A DNA stretch of 32,906 nucleotides from Candidatus Auribacterota bacterium (GTDB lineage Bacteria > Auribacterota > JAFGBW01 > JAFGJP01): NCBI GenBank assembly GCA_023144635.1, contig JAGLFH010000028.1:1-32906 (forward strand), in the 5' to 3' direction. Positions within the stretch are counted from its first letter, which is position 1, and each line of letters starts with the position of its first letter. Positions 7,602 to 15,560 of the stretch are shown here, in pieces. The translations under genes were made by a program, and so were the position numbers. Under the pieces are notes generated by a model. The model was not told where the DNA came from. It worked only from the letters and a program-made list of their open reading frames with translations, and made no database searches.

Positions 7602-8324
7602 TTATGAGCGTGAACCAAAATAAAAACTTATAACAGAAGAAAGACCTAATGAAAAATAAACTTTTTCTATATATCCTCCGGTAAAAAAAAGATAAACAAG
7701 CAAACTTGCAGTAGATATAACAACCAACCCTTTTATATGATTAATAAAAACATAAAATGTACTCCGGTGAGATCCCGCTAAAACACGTGCAAAAATATAA
7801 CCTAGTATCAGTCCAAAAAGGACAACAAAAAACTCAAGATATTTAAGTGTTTTTAAACTGCCTTTATTATACAGGAAAACGCAAGAAATTAAAAAACCGG
7901 ATATCAGAAAAAATCTTATAAATCCATGCGGAAGCAAAAGAGGCAGCTGTTCTTTTGCTGAAGCATCATATATTTTACTATCTGCCGTTTTTATTTTTTT
8001 TCTGAATCCAAAGTAATAACCAATTATGGTGAGTATAAGACTAAAAAGATAGTTAGGAACTTCCATTCCCCTAAAAATAAGTCCCCAACAGGAAATAGCC
8101 ATAGCTATTGTCATCATGCTTCTTATACTTCCCTTTGGCAGATAAAGAGGCTCTGGTATATTTTTATCATCAACATTGAAAAACCCTGCTTTACCAGTCT
8201 TTTTGTCCAGCATTACTTGATAGCACATATTACAAGTTCGGCATTTAAACTCTAAGCAATCGCTAAGTTCTTCTCTTATTTCCGTACTGCACGAGGGACA
8301 TTGATACATCTTTTTTTCAAACAT
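7602..8324 (-). CDS. Zinc-ribbon membrane protein with three similar two-helix units
   Basis: The 240-residue protein starts with a ribbon (C9, C12, then CRTC near residues 28-31) in the cytosol. Six hydrophobic helices follow, arranged as three two-helix units. Unit one runs from LPKGSIRSMM to GYYFGFRKK, unit two from LPHGFIRFFL to GYIFARV, and unit three from FINHIKGLVV to SFYFGSRS. The repeated (LP)xGxIR entry and (G)Y(Y)FGxR exit suggest internal duplication. Function is unknown. AAGGA lies before the ATG. It is 115 bases from the coiled-coil membrane gene downstream. Confidence 0.75.
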   Translation of the reverse strand: MFEKKMYQCPSCSTEIREELSDCLEFKCRTCNMCYQVMLDKKTGKAGFFNVDDKNIPEPLYLPKGSIRSMMTIAMAISCWGLIFRGMEVPNYLFSLILTIIGYYFGFRKKIKTADSKIYDASAKEQLPLLLPHGFIRFFLISGFLISCVFLYNKGSLKTLKYLEFFVVLFGLILGYIFARVLAGSHRSTFYVFINHIKGLVVISTASLLVYLFFTGGYIEKVYFSLGLSSVISFYFGSRS

Positions 8325-8556
8325 ACTGTTCCTTTTCTACTCTATTTGAGACCTGATTCCTTTTTTATTTTTTCAATATCAAGCTCATTTATATATTTTA
8401 TTAGATTTTTCCATATTGAATGAAATCTATATAAAACCCCTTTTCAACTATTTATCTATATCATTATTTTTAAAAGGAATATACATATCATTACTTATGG
8501 CTGGCATGATCTGTTTGTATAAATAAGATCTATTCACAAATTAATAGTTAACACTT
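8325..8556. other. AT-rich gap with no supported gene
   Basis: These 232 bases hold no repeat family member and no tRNA-like fold that I can see. A 33-codon open stretch (8342-8443, minus strand) reads ...FHSIWKNLIKYINELD... with no start codon. It could be the decayed tail of a former gene. Confidence 0.4.
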
Positions 8557-8793
8557 TTAAAATTTAAAATCCGGTTTTTCTTCTAAGATGATCTTAATTG
8601 ATCTTTCCTTTTCATTAGGGTAAAGGTTATTAGGGACCTTATCACTTCCTAAACCAGTATCAACAATATATCTTGCGCATTCCTTGAAATCTGCGTTACA
8701 AAAATCCTTACGGAATGCTTCTGCCATTGCAGGCATATTTGCCATATTCTCATTAAAAAAAGGACAATTTGCTATTTTTTCACAGCTACCCAT
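8557..8793 (-). CDS. Small four-cysteine protein, hypothetical
   Basis: The 78 residues include cysteines at 4, 10, 32 and 39 in the arrangement C-x5-CPFF...FCNADFKECARYIV, then GLGSDKVPNNLYPNE. I recall similar small proteins as conserved hypotheticals in anaerobic Gram-negatives, but I have no named function. The cysteine spacing could bind a metal or iron-sulfur cluster (inference). A weak GGA stands 8 bases before the ATG. The gene lies 98 bases downstream of the AI-2E-type gene. Confidence 0.68.
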   Translation of the reverse strand: MGSCEKIANCPFFNENMANMPAMAEAFRKDFCNADFKECARYIVDTGLGSDKVPNNLYPNEKERSIKIILEEKPDFKF

Positions 8794-8891
8794 ATAATTT
8801 ATCCATTATAATAAATATTTTATTGAATTATATCATACTAACAAATCTTTTGTCCATATTGAGAGAATAACAGATGAGATTTTTAAAAAGA

Positions 8892-10010
8892 CTACTGCTT
8901 TTTGTCATCATAAGAGCTTGATAAAAGAATAAAACGTTTATAGTACGCTAATAAAAGACATGTTACAGGAAGAGCTATAAGAAGCCCGAATATTCCAAGA
9001 AGTTTTCCCCAAATAGATAAAGAAAGCAGTATCATAGCAGGACTTAAGCCTGTTACCTTACCCATTATTTTAGGTACAAGGATAAGTTCCTGTATAGTCT
9101 GTACAATAATAAAAACAAGTACTGTAAGAGCAAGCATTACCCATATACTTGAACCTGTTTCCAGTGCATGTAAAGAAGCAAAAATAACAGAAGGAATAAA
9201 TCCTATTATTTGCAGATAAGGTACCATATTTAAAAGTCCTATTAACAATCCAAGTATAATCCCCATAGGCATACCTATAAGATAGAAGCCAAAAGCAAAC
9301 AATACTCCTACTATTGCAGCTACCATTGCCTGCCCTCTAAAATAACGGTTCATACCTATATTAAAATCACCCACTATATTTAAAAGCGGCTCTCTGTATG
9401 CAGGTGGTATAAGAGACTTCCACTCTTTTCTTATCTTTTGATAATCAAGAAGAAGAAAAACAAGATAAAGACCAATAACAGAAAGCCCGATGATACCCAT
9501 AATAAAACTCGTTGTTCCTGAAATCACTCCCCAGACTCCCGGAAGGACTTTTCCGAGGATTTCTTTTAATATTTTATAAATATTATCTGCCTTAAAAAAG
9601 TTCTGCACTTTTTCATCTGAGGCATATTTTTTAATTTCTAACCATATGTCCTCAGGAAGATGTTTTGAAGCCCTTTCTGCAAGATCAGAATTATTTACAA
9701 CTTCAGATAAAATCCCACCCATATCCTTTACTTCTTTAAAAACCATTGGAAATATAATTGCTCCGAGAAGAACAAGTATAAAAACTACTATAAAAAGGCT
9801 TAAAAAAACAGCATGGACCCTGTTATGAACTTTCTTTTGTATTTTCACAACAAGAGGATTTATAAGATATGCAAGAAGCAGTGCAACGGCAAACGGTATA
9901 AGCACATCACTGATCCGACCCAAAAGCCAGATAAGGCCTAATAATATTGCAACGCTAAGACCAATACGCACAACACGGTCAAATGTATAAGGTTTTTTAT
10001 CAAGCAGCAT
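8892..10010 (-). CDS. AI-2E/PerM-family membrane transporter
   Basis: About 372 residues form an integral membrane protein with two N-terminal helices, a soluble stretch (about 80-150) containing amphipathic segments, and a C-terminal bundle of five or more helices. The motif GLLNMVPYLQIIGFIPSVI and the PKIMGKVTGLSPAMILLSL region are hallmarks of the AI-2E transporter family (PF01594). Members include TqsA and proton/sodium antiporters, so the substrate is open. I start at the ATG at 10010 because a strong promoter-like sequence overlaps the alternative GTG start at 10031. Neither start has a Shine-Dalgarno. Confidence 0.9.
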   Translation of the reverse strand: MLLDKKPYTFDRVVRIGLSVAILLGLIWLLGRISDVLIPFAVALLLAYLINPLVVKIQKKVHNRVHAVFLSLFIVVFILVLLGAIIFPMVFKEVKDMGGILSEVVNNSDLAERASKHLPEDIWLEIKKYASDEKVQNFFKADNIYKILKEILGKVLPGVWGVISGTTSFIMGIIGLSVIGLYLVFLLLDYQKIRKEWKSLIPPAYREPLLNIVGDFNIGMNRYFRGQAMVAAIVGVLFAFGFYLIGMPMGIILGLLIGLLNMVPYLQIIGFIPSVIFASLHALETGSSIWVMLALTVLVFIIVQTIQELILVPKIMGKVTGLSPAMILLSLSIWGKLLGIFGLLIALPVTCLLLAYYKRFILLSSSYDDKKQ

Positions 10011-10016
10011 CCTATT

Positions 10017-10045
10017 ATTATATAAACGCACGACTTAATACGCAA
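10017..10045 (-). promoter_or_regulatory. Putative sigma70 promoter of the AI-2E-family gene
   Basis: On the minus strand TTGCGT (10045-10040) and TATAAT (10022-10017) are separated by 17 bases. The expected transcription start falls at about 10010, on the ATG itself, which would give a leaderless or nearly leaderless message. Confidence 0.45.
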
Positions 10046-10172
10046 GATGTAATAAATGCCTGCGGCGTTAAATTAAAAATTTAAAATGAAAAATTGTGGA
10101 GCGCTAACGCGCGATGTTGTATTTCAACCATGCTTGTCTTAGGCAAAATCGAAGAAAACACAAAGAAAGAAG

Positions 10173-10205
10173 GTAGTAGGGGCGCTTCGCGAAGCGCCCT
10201 TGTAT
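10173..10205. repeat. GTAGGGGC palindromic repeat (family C, copy 2)
   Basis: GTAGTAG leads into GGGCGCTTCGCGAAGCGCCC (10180-10199), a perfect 20-bp palindrome, then TTGTAT. Compared with 2093-2112 the core differs at matched positions on both arms. Confidence 0.8.
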
Positions 10206-10309
10206 TAAAACAAATACAAATGGAAAATATAAAATGTTATCCTTCCGAGGTTAAACTAGAGAGATGACGACAAATTAGATTATTCATAGATGGTTTCACA
10301 GGGATGATA

Positions 10310-10355
10310 TTTCACATTTACACGGGCGCAGACAAGCGGCGCCCCTACTACTTTT
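10310..10355. repeat. GTAGGGGC repeat, reversed orientation (family C, copy 3)
   Basis: The layout is TTTCACATTTACA - GGGCGC - AGACAAG - CGGCGCCC - CTACTACTTTT. It matches 14025-14070 over 46 bases with a single difference. Confidence 0.8.
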
Positions 10356-10362
10356 CACTTTC

Positions 10363-10397
10363 TTTACACGGACAGGGACAAGCCCTGTCCCTACTAC
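10363..10397. repeat. GTAGGGGC repeat, reversed orientation (family C, copy 4)
   Basis: TTTACAC is followed by the hairpin GGACAGGG-ACAAG-CCCTGTCC and CTACTAC. It sits 7 bases from copy 3 in the same orientation with a different stem sequence. Confidence 0.75.
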
Positions 10398-10422
10398 TTT
10401 TTCTTTTGTGTTTTTTGTTCAT

Positions 10423-10444
10423 CATGTACCCTACGTGGTTCATG
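10423..10444. repeat. CATGAACC-type palindrome (family E, copy 3)
   Basis: CATGTACC-CTACGT-GGTTCATG: the loop is identical to that at 7574-7579, with one stem mismatch. Confidence 0.65.
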
Positions 10445-10495
10445 ACTTCGTGCCACTTAGCGTTCTTAGCGGCTTCCCCTCTGTGGCTAATCTCA

Positions 10496-13400
10496 TTATA
10501 TTTTTTGCAGCATTTCAAATACTTCTTCAAGATCAAATGGTTTTTTCATTACTCCAACAAAACCATGCTTCTCAAAATCACTTAGTACCGGGTCTTTTGA
10601 ATACCCGCTCATAACAAAAGCTTTCATATCTTTATCGAACTCTTTTAGTTTATCTGCAGTTTCTTTTCCGTCAATACCACCCGGGAGAGTAAGATCAAGA
10701 AGCACTACATCAAAAGCTTCACCTTTTTCTTTTGCACATATATATTTTTCAACTGCTCTTTCACCGCTCAATGCAACTTCAACTTTACAACCTGATCTTT
10801 CAAGAAACTCCTTTAAAACATCAGCAATATCAGCCTCATCATCCATTACAAGTACTTTTAAAGAAAGTTTTAGTTTAACTTTTCTTTTTTCTTCTATTTT
10901 TTCCGGTAACAGTTTATTTGTTGAAGGCAGATAAAAAATAAAAGTCGTTCCTTTATCTATTTCTGATTTTGCTTTTATAAAACCATTATGTTTTTTTATT
11001 ATTGAATGGCATATAGAAAGCCCAAGACCTCTTCCTTTTTGCTTGCTGGAAAAAAATGGATTGAATATTTGCGAAAGCGTCTCTTCGCTCATTCCCATAC
11101 CATCATCCCTAAAAATGAACTTAATATGATCACCTTTTTTTAAACCGGATACTTTACCATCCTCTTCAAAACATTCATTAGAAGCTGAAATATAAAGATT
11201 CCCACCTCTTGGCATAGCCTGAGATGCATTAATAACAAGATTACTTATTACCTGCTTTATCTGGCCAACATCTATCTCCACATTAAAAAGATTTTCCTCT
11301 ATTGAAAAATGAGCTCTTACTTTTGAGCCATGAAGGTTAAACTCAACCATTTCCTTAAGTATATTATCTATTCTGCTGACTTCTTTTACAGGTTCCCCAC
11401 CTCTTGAAAATGTTAAAAGCTGATCAGTTAAAGACCGCGCACTATTTATTGAGTTCTCTGCTGCTTTAATATATTTTCCTGCTTCATCAGTTGATGAATA
11501 GAACATCTTCATCATTTTTATATTTCCGTAAATAACGGTTAATAGATTATTAAAATCATGAGCAATGCCTCCTGCAAGAAGTCCGACAGATTCCATACGC
11601 TTTTCTTTAATAAGCTCACCTTCCAAATATTTTAACTCTGTTATATCCATACCATAGATATTTACATATCCAAAATCCTTTACCGGAGAAAAATTAAGTG
11701 AATATGTTTTTTTATTATATTCTATTTCTGCTATCTGGGATTTGCCATATTCAAGAGCATTTTCAATAACTTTCAGCCATTCGCCTTTTAACTTTTCTTC
11801 AGCATTACAATTCCAAAAATCAAGTATCGGCCCACTTTTTTCATTCCCGTAAACAATTGAACCGTCTTTTAAAACACGAAGTACAGGGTTAGGGTTTTCA
11901 GCAGGAAATTTTGCAAGTTTTAAGATCTCTTCTTCTGCCTTTTTTCGGTTTGTAATATCTATCATCACTGTTAAAAAACTCTTACCCTTTGATGTATCAA
12001 TTATCTCGCCTGAAAAAACACCATCCAGGATCTTTCCATCTTTACGCTTAGCTTTTAATTCAATATTTTTAATCGATCCTTTCTTTTGTAACTGATCAGC
12101 AACCTCTTTTTGTCTGTCACTATCTACAAAAAAGCCCAGTTCAGCTGAGGTTTTTCCAATGATCTCATCTCTTGAATAACCAAATGTTTTAACAAAAGCA
12201 TCATTTACCTCGAGAATACGTTTCTCAGGGATACTACTAACAACCATTGAAGCAGGATTGCTATTAAACATTTTATAAAATCTTTCCGTTTTTTCCCGTA
12301 TTATTTCTTCCACATCCTTGCGATCGGTGATGTCCTCTGAAATACCCAACAAATATTGCGGATTTCCAACTTTATCATAAAGTGGAATTTTTTTCGTATG
12401 CAGAGTTCTTTTCCCCTTGAGTTTGGTCTGAATAATTTCTTCAGCTATATCCTCCATAACTCCTGTTTTCAAAACCTCCCTGTCTTTTAATACGAAAAAA
12501 TCAGCTTCCTCCTTTGGAAAAAAGTCGTAATCGTTTTTTCCCAATAACTCTTCCCTTGAATAACCTAGCAGCTCTTCACCGGCTTTATTAAATCGCACAA
12601 AACGAAGATGTTCTGCACTCTTTAAAAATATCATATTAGGAATATTTTCTATAATCAAAGTCAGGAACTTCTCCCTTTCCTTAAGCTTTTCTTCCGCCTC
12701 CTTGCGCTCGAGTACATTAGTGAAAACCTCACCAACAAACTGCAACACGATCTTGTCACTATCTGTCCAAGTTCTCATTTTTCGTACCGCATCAAAACCA
12801 ATGAAACCTATCAAACACTCGTTCATTATCATAGGTACAACAATAATTGACTTGATGCCCTGAGATTTAAAATGCTCTTTTTCGAGCCGGGCTTCGGGTG
12901 GCAGATCCGCTACATCAGAGATATGAAAAACTTCACGTTTTTTGATAAACTCATTGAACCATGGCATTTCCTTTTCAAGTAAAATACCCTTTAGGTTATC
13001 TATCTGCGGCTCAATGCCATCATTACACCACTCGTGTGTATTCTCAGCTAATATTCCATCTTTACGAAGAATGAATAAATAAGCACGATCTGTCTCTGTA
13101 AAAGCACCAATAGAAGCAAGAGCGCTATTAATACCCATGTCCAGATCATCTACACTCAGTTTAACAAAGTCTGAAGAAATCTTACTTATCAACCGTTCAA
13201 ATTCCACGCGTTTCGCTAAAGCCTCTTCCGCCTTCTTGCGCACAGTGATGTCGGTTCCAATGCTTTGATAACCAATAAGATCCTTATTATTATTAAAAAT
13301 CCCCTTGTTGACCCATTTCTGCCAGTATATTTCTTGATCCTTTAAAATCACTTGATGCTCATTTATAATAATTGGATTTTTATAATTTATTGATTTAATA

Positions 13401-13633
13401 TTTTTAGCTACATCTTCTCTATCTTTTTCAGAAATTAAATCCAGGAAAGTCTTTCCTATCCATTCTTCCTTATTTATCGAAAAACAATCAGCATATTCAT
13501 TATTAATAAACTCGATTTTAAGATCTTTATCAAAGCAGCATATCATTGAAGGTATCTTTTCAACAATATTTTTGTATTTCCCCAGCTCCTCTATGAGCTG
13601 CTCTTTTGATAAGTTTTCATATTGGCTTTTCAT
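10496..13633 (-). CDS. Soluble hybrid histidine kinase: PAS-GAF-PAS-PAS-PAS-HK-receiver
   Basis: The 1045-residue protein has no membrane helix. Domain order is PAS (about 18-135), GAF (145-312), PAS (320-440), PAS (447-567), a further PAS-like unit (570-670), and a phosphoacceptor helix with H692 in GGIAHDFNNLL. The ATPase follows, with the N-box around N798/N802, DDGMGM at 843-848 and GRGLGLS at 867-873. A C-terminal receiver (925-1045) has phosphoacceptor D980, S1009 and a lysine at 1030-1031. It senses an unknown, probably cytoplasmic, signal. The ATG has AGGGG 8 bases upstream. No partner regulator is adjacent, so output may go through another receiver or phosphotransfer protein. Confidence 0.95.
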   Translation of the reverse strand: MKSQYENLSKEQLIEELGKYKNIVEKIPSMICCFDKDLKIEFINNEYADCFSINKEEWIGKTFLDLISEKDREDVAKNIKSINYKNPIIINEHQVILKDQEIYWQKWVNKGIFNNNKDLIGYQSIGTDITVRKKAEEALAKRVEFERLISKISSDFVKLSVDDLDMGINSALASIGAFTETDRAYLFILRKDGILAENTHEWCNDGIEPQIDNLKGILLEKEMPWFNEFIKKREVFHISDVADLPPEARLEKEHFKSQGIKSIIVVPMIMNECLIGFIGFDAVRKMRTWTDSDKIVLQFVGEVFTNVLERKEAEEKLKEREKFLTLIIENIPNMIFLKSAEHLRFVRFNKAGEELLGYSREELLGKNDYDFFPKEEADFFVLKDREVLKTGVMEDIAEEIIQTKLKGKRTLHTKKIPLYDKVGNPQYLLGISEDITDRKDVEEIIREKTERFYKMFNSNPASMVVSSIPEKRILEVNDAFVKTFGYSRDEIIGKTSAELGFFVDSDRQKEVADQLQKKGSIKNIELKAKRKDGKILDGVFSGEIIDTSKGKSFLTVMIDITNRKKAEEEILKLAKFPAENPNPVLRVLKDGSIVYGNEKSGPILDFWNCNAEEKLKGEWLKVIENALEYGKSQIAEIEYNKKTYSLNFSPVKDFGYVNIYGMDITELKYLEGELIKEKRMESVGLLAGGIAHDFNNLLTVIYGNIKMMKMFYSSTDEAGKYIKAAENSINSARSLTDQLLTFSRGGEPVKEVSRIDNILKEMVEFNLHGSKVRAHFSIEENLFNVEIDVGQIKQVISNLVINASQAMPRGGNLYISASNECFEEDGKVSGLKKGDHIKFIFRDDGMGMSEETLSQIFNPFFSSKQKGRGLGLSICHSIIKKHNGFIKAKSEIDKGTTFIFYLPSTNKLLPEKIEEKRKVKLKLSLKVLVMDDEADIADVLKEFLERSGCKVEVALSGERAVEKYICAKEKGEAFDVVLLDLTLPGGIDGKETADKLKEFDKDMKAFVMSGYSKDPVLSDFEKHGFVGVMKKPFDLEEVFEMLQKI

Positions 13634-13665
13634 TTGTAAATCCCCTGATATTTAATGATAAAAAC

Positions 13666-13693
13666 ATTTTACCACTCTGGTTGAAAGAGGCAA
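13666..13693 (-). promoter_or_regulatory. Putative sigma70 promoter of the hybrid kinase
   Basis: On the minus strand TTGCCT (13693-13688) and TAAAAT (13671-13666) lie 16 bases apart, about 33 bases upstream of the kinase ATG, leaving room for the AGGGG ribosome-binding site. Confidence 0.4.
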
Positions 13694-14066
13694 GGGAAAA
13701 ACATTAAAAAGCAGTTGTGAGTGATGGGTTTTGAGTGTTGAGTTAAATGAGCTTTAAGCCAAGCTTAAAGCGAATGATAATATAGGCACAGAGTAAAAAA
13801 AGTAATCACGAAAACACGAAAATATAATGAAAGCACGAAAAAAACGGGAAATAGAGAAGAATTAAAAGCAGTGTTGAGTTAAAGGTATAAGAGAATAAAT
13901 AGGAACTATGTAGGGGCGCTTCGCAAAATGCCCTTGTAAAAAATAAATATAAATTAATCTTTAATATTTATTTACATAGATTCCGCGGTTAAACCGCGGG
14001 ATGACAACTTTTTTTGTATATGTGTTTCACATTTACATGGGCGCAGACAAGCGGCGCCCCTACTAC

Positions 14067-14106
14067 TTTTTATCTTTACATGGATTCCTGTTTACACAGG
14101 AATGAC
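14067..14106. repeat. ATTCCTGT-TTAC-ACAGGAAT hairpin repeat (family B, copy 2)
   Basis: This is the exact 40-bp reverse complement of 2044-2083 and is joined, as there, to a GTAGGGGC-family element on the same side. Confidence 0.8.
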
Positions 14107-14168
14107 GATTTTTTACATTTTCCTTCGTGACCTTCGTGGTGAAATCCTTTATTTTATTTTCGTCTTAT

Positions 14169-14194
14169 TCCTGTCCTGAGCGTAGTCGAAGGAG
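14169..14194. repeat. CCTGAGC...GTCGAAGG repeat (family F)
   Basis: TCCTGTCCTGAGCG-TAGTCGAAGGAG is an imperfect palindrome of a type common between genes in many bacteria. Related copies lie at 14914-14936 and 15677-15710. Confidence 0.7.
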
Positions 14195-14312
14195 TGATTA
14201 CTTTTTTCTCTGTGTTCGTGCTGAAAGTCCGCCGAAAGGAGGACATAATTCTCTTTTAATCTGTGTTTATCTGTGTACATCTGTGGCTAATTCTAAAATA
14301 ATCGTGCGCACC

Positions 14313-14729
14313 CTATTTGATCGCTTCTGCGATCTCTTTAGCAATTTCATTCAGGTGATCTCCGGAGAATTTGAGGTGATTCCAGCCTGCAATACCAAGG
14401 CCGTCTTCTTTTTTGCGTGGAATAATATGAAAATGAAGATGAGATATGATCTGACCTGCATCTTTTCCGTAATTCATAAGAATATTAAAACCGGTATTTC
14501 CTAATACATCTGGAAGAGCTTTGGTTAACTTTCTTATTGCTGAAAAAATAGCTGTTATCTCTGTATCCCCAAGTTCACTGATATCTTCAACATGTTTTTT
14601 CGGAATTACCAGAAAATGGCCTTTTGAAGCAGGATTAATATCAAGAAATGAATATACCGTATCATCTTCAAAGACAATGGATGAAGGGATAGAGCCTTCT
14701 ACTATTTTACAAAAAATGCAATCAGACAT
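14313..14729 (-). CDS. HIT-family nucleotide hydrolase (Hint/HinT-like)
   Basis: The 138-residue cytosolic protein belongs to the histidine-triad family. It begins with CIFCKIVEGSIPSS and carries GHFLVIPKKHV in the middle. The catalytic triad HLHFHIIPR sits near residues 97-105. Family members hydrolyse purine nucleoside phosphoramidates or related adenylylated compounds. Length and motif order match Hint. The two cysteines CxxC at the N terminus resemble the zinc site seen in many bacterial HIT proteins. GGAGG lies 4 bases before the ATG. The gene stands alone, separated from rplQ by a terminator. Confidence 0.94.
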   Translation of the reverse strand: MSDCIFCKIVEGSIPSSIVFEDDTVYSFLDINPASKGHFLVIPKKHVEDISELGDTEITAIFSAIRKLTKALPDVLGNTGFNILMNYGKDAGQIISHLHFHIIPRKKEDGLGIAGWNHLKFSGDHLNEIAKEIAEAIK

Positions 14730-14913
14730 TTTGCCTCCGGCAACGTTAAGGATTAAAAAATTATAAATGCCTAAAGTGCGCTAAAATACTTAAAATGCCT
14801 AAAGTTAAAGGAACGCTTCGCTTAAATCATTATAAAAAATTCGCCACAAAAACATACTAAATAATTTAAAAAAAAGTTTCTATAGTTATATAATTATTGT
14901 GCAGCGCTTTTCA

Positions 14914-14936
14914 CTTGCTGAGCCCGTCGAAGCACC
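14914..14936. repeat. CTGAGCCCGTCGAAG repeat (family F) with adjoining TTAAC tract
   Basis: CTTGCTGAGCCCGTCGAAGC is followed by CCTTGAACCAATTAAC and further TTAAC units to 14966. The latter resembles 2220-2262, where GAACCAGTTAAC follows CGAAGCGTTCCTT. The 291-bp gap between the HIT gene and rplQ otherwise contains only an AAGTGCGCTAAAAT/ATGCCTAAAGTT tract (14766-14810). Confidence 0.6.
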
Positions 14937-14966
14937 TTGAACCAATTAACGAGTTAACTATTTAAC

Positions 14967-15000
14967 AAAAAACCGCTATTTTTCTTTTAAACGGTTTTTT
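14967..15000 (-). terminator. Rho-independent terminator of the ribosomal supercluster
   Basis: On the minus strand AAAAAACCG (15000-14992) pairs with CGGTTTTTT (14975-14967) across a 16-base loop. The right arm ends in six U residues, and the site lies 21 bases past the rplQ stop. The A-rich left arm means it could also act on the opposite strand. Confidence 0.65.
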
Positions 15001-15020
15001 AAACTGTTTTTTTTTATTTA

Positions 15021-15560
15021 TTAACCTTTTTTAGCTCTTTGGGTGGCTTTCTTAACTGTCTTTTTATCTACGCTTTTAGCTTTTACAGGGGATTTTTCTT
15101 TTTTCTCTTTTTTTGCTTTTGATTCTTTTTTCTCTGCTTTTTCTTTCTTCTCTTTTTTCTTTTTTTCTTTTGAAGTATCTTCTTCTACTTTTTTAATAAG
15201 AGTGTAGTCACCAATAAGCTCAAAAATACAAAGGTCAGCATTATCACCAACACGCTTTTTGTAATTTATAATACGTGTATATCCGCCCTGTCTTTCCTTA
15301 TAATGCGGAGCAATTTCTTTTACGATTACTGCTACAAGATGCTGATCATTAAGAACACGCTCTATCATGCGGATATCATGAAGCGTACCTTTTTTAGCAC
15401 GGGTAATAATATTTTCAACAACTGGTTTTACTGCTTTTGCTTTAGTTCTTGTAGTAACTATACGTTTATTCTCAAAAACACCGCGGGCCAAGCTTTTAAG
15501 CACAGTTCTCCGCCTACCCTGAGTCATTCCTATCTTATTTTTTGCTTTTCGATGACGCAT
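15021..15560 (-). CDS. rplQ: Ribosomal protein L17 with long lysine-rich tail
   Basis: Large-subunit protein near the exit tunnel. The core (1-122) is typical: MRHRKAKNKIGMTQGRRRTVLKSL, RIVTTRTKAKAVKP, and a C-terminal YTRIINYKKRVGDNADLCIFELIG. Bacterial L17 usually ends near residue 120-130, but this protein goes on for about 57 residues of almost pure K/E/A/S (such as SKEKKKKEKKEKAEKK). It is the last gene of the alpha operon and is followed by a terminator. A 155-bp gap with a family F repeat separates it from rpoA, unusually wide for this pair. Confidence 0.97.
   Translation of the reverse strand: MRHRKAKNKIGMTQGRRRTVLKSLARGVFENKRIVTTRTKAKAVKPVVENIITRAKKGTLHDIRMIERVLNDQHLVAVIVKEIAPHYKERQGGYTRIINYKKRVGDNADLCIFELIGDYTLIKKVEEDTSKEKKKKEKKEKAEKKESKAKKEKKEKSPVKAKSVDKKTVKKATQRAKKG

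Larger units (their letters stand above)
10032..10495. repeat. Intergenic repeat mosaic downstream of the hybrid kinase, 464 bp
   Basis: The gap holds a GTAGGGGC element with perfect palindrome (10173-10205), two reversed GTAGGGGC elements in tandem (10310-10355 and 10363-10397), one family E palindrome (10423-10444), and a CACTTAGCGTTCTTAGCGGC segment (10454-10473) ending in a CTGTGGCTAAT family A fragment. Apart from the promoter at its left end I see no gene. Confidence 0.75.
13634..14312. repeat. Dense repeat mosaic, 679 bp without a gene
   Basis: From left to right after the kinase promoter: a GTGAGT/GAGTGTTGAGT tract (13707-13746) and its internally deleted copy (13864-13883); the hairpin GCTTTAAGC-CAA-GCTTAAAGC (13751-13771); a CACGAAAA tract (13787-13845); a decayed GTAGGGGC copy (13909-13938); CCGCGGT-TAA-ACCGCGG (13983-13999); a reversed GTAGGGGC copy (14025-14070); family B copy 2 (14067-14106); TTCGTGACCTTCGTGG (14122-14137); a CCTGAGCGTAGTCGAAGG element (14169-14194); GTCCGCCGAAAGGAGGAC (14227-14244); and a CTGTG family A tract (14258-14292). 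Confidence 0.75.

Noticed and set aside
8342-8443. 33-codon open stretch on the minus strand (FHSIWKNLIKYINELD...)
   Set aside because: No start codon or ribosome-binding site and a stop directly upstream; at most a decayed gene tail.
10310-10397. Two regularly placed hairpin repeats that might suggest a CRISPR array
   Set aside because: Only two units, 7 bases apart, with different stems and no uniform spacers; no cas genes nearby.
14127-14504. Plus-strand open frame with a PERSRR-like peptide and CVYLCTSV stretch
   Set aside because: It is a translation of the repeat mosaic plus the antisense of the HIT gene; such peptides are classic artefacts of the CCTGAGC/GTCGAAGG and CTGTG repeats.
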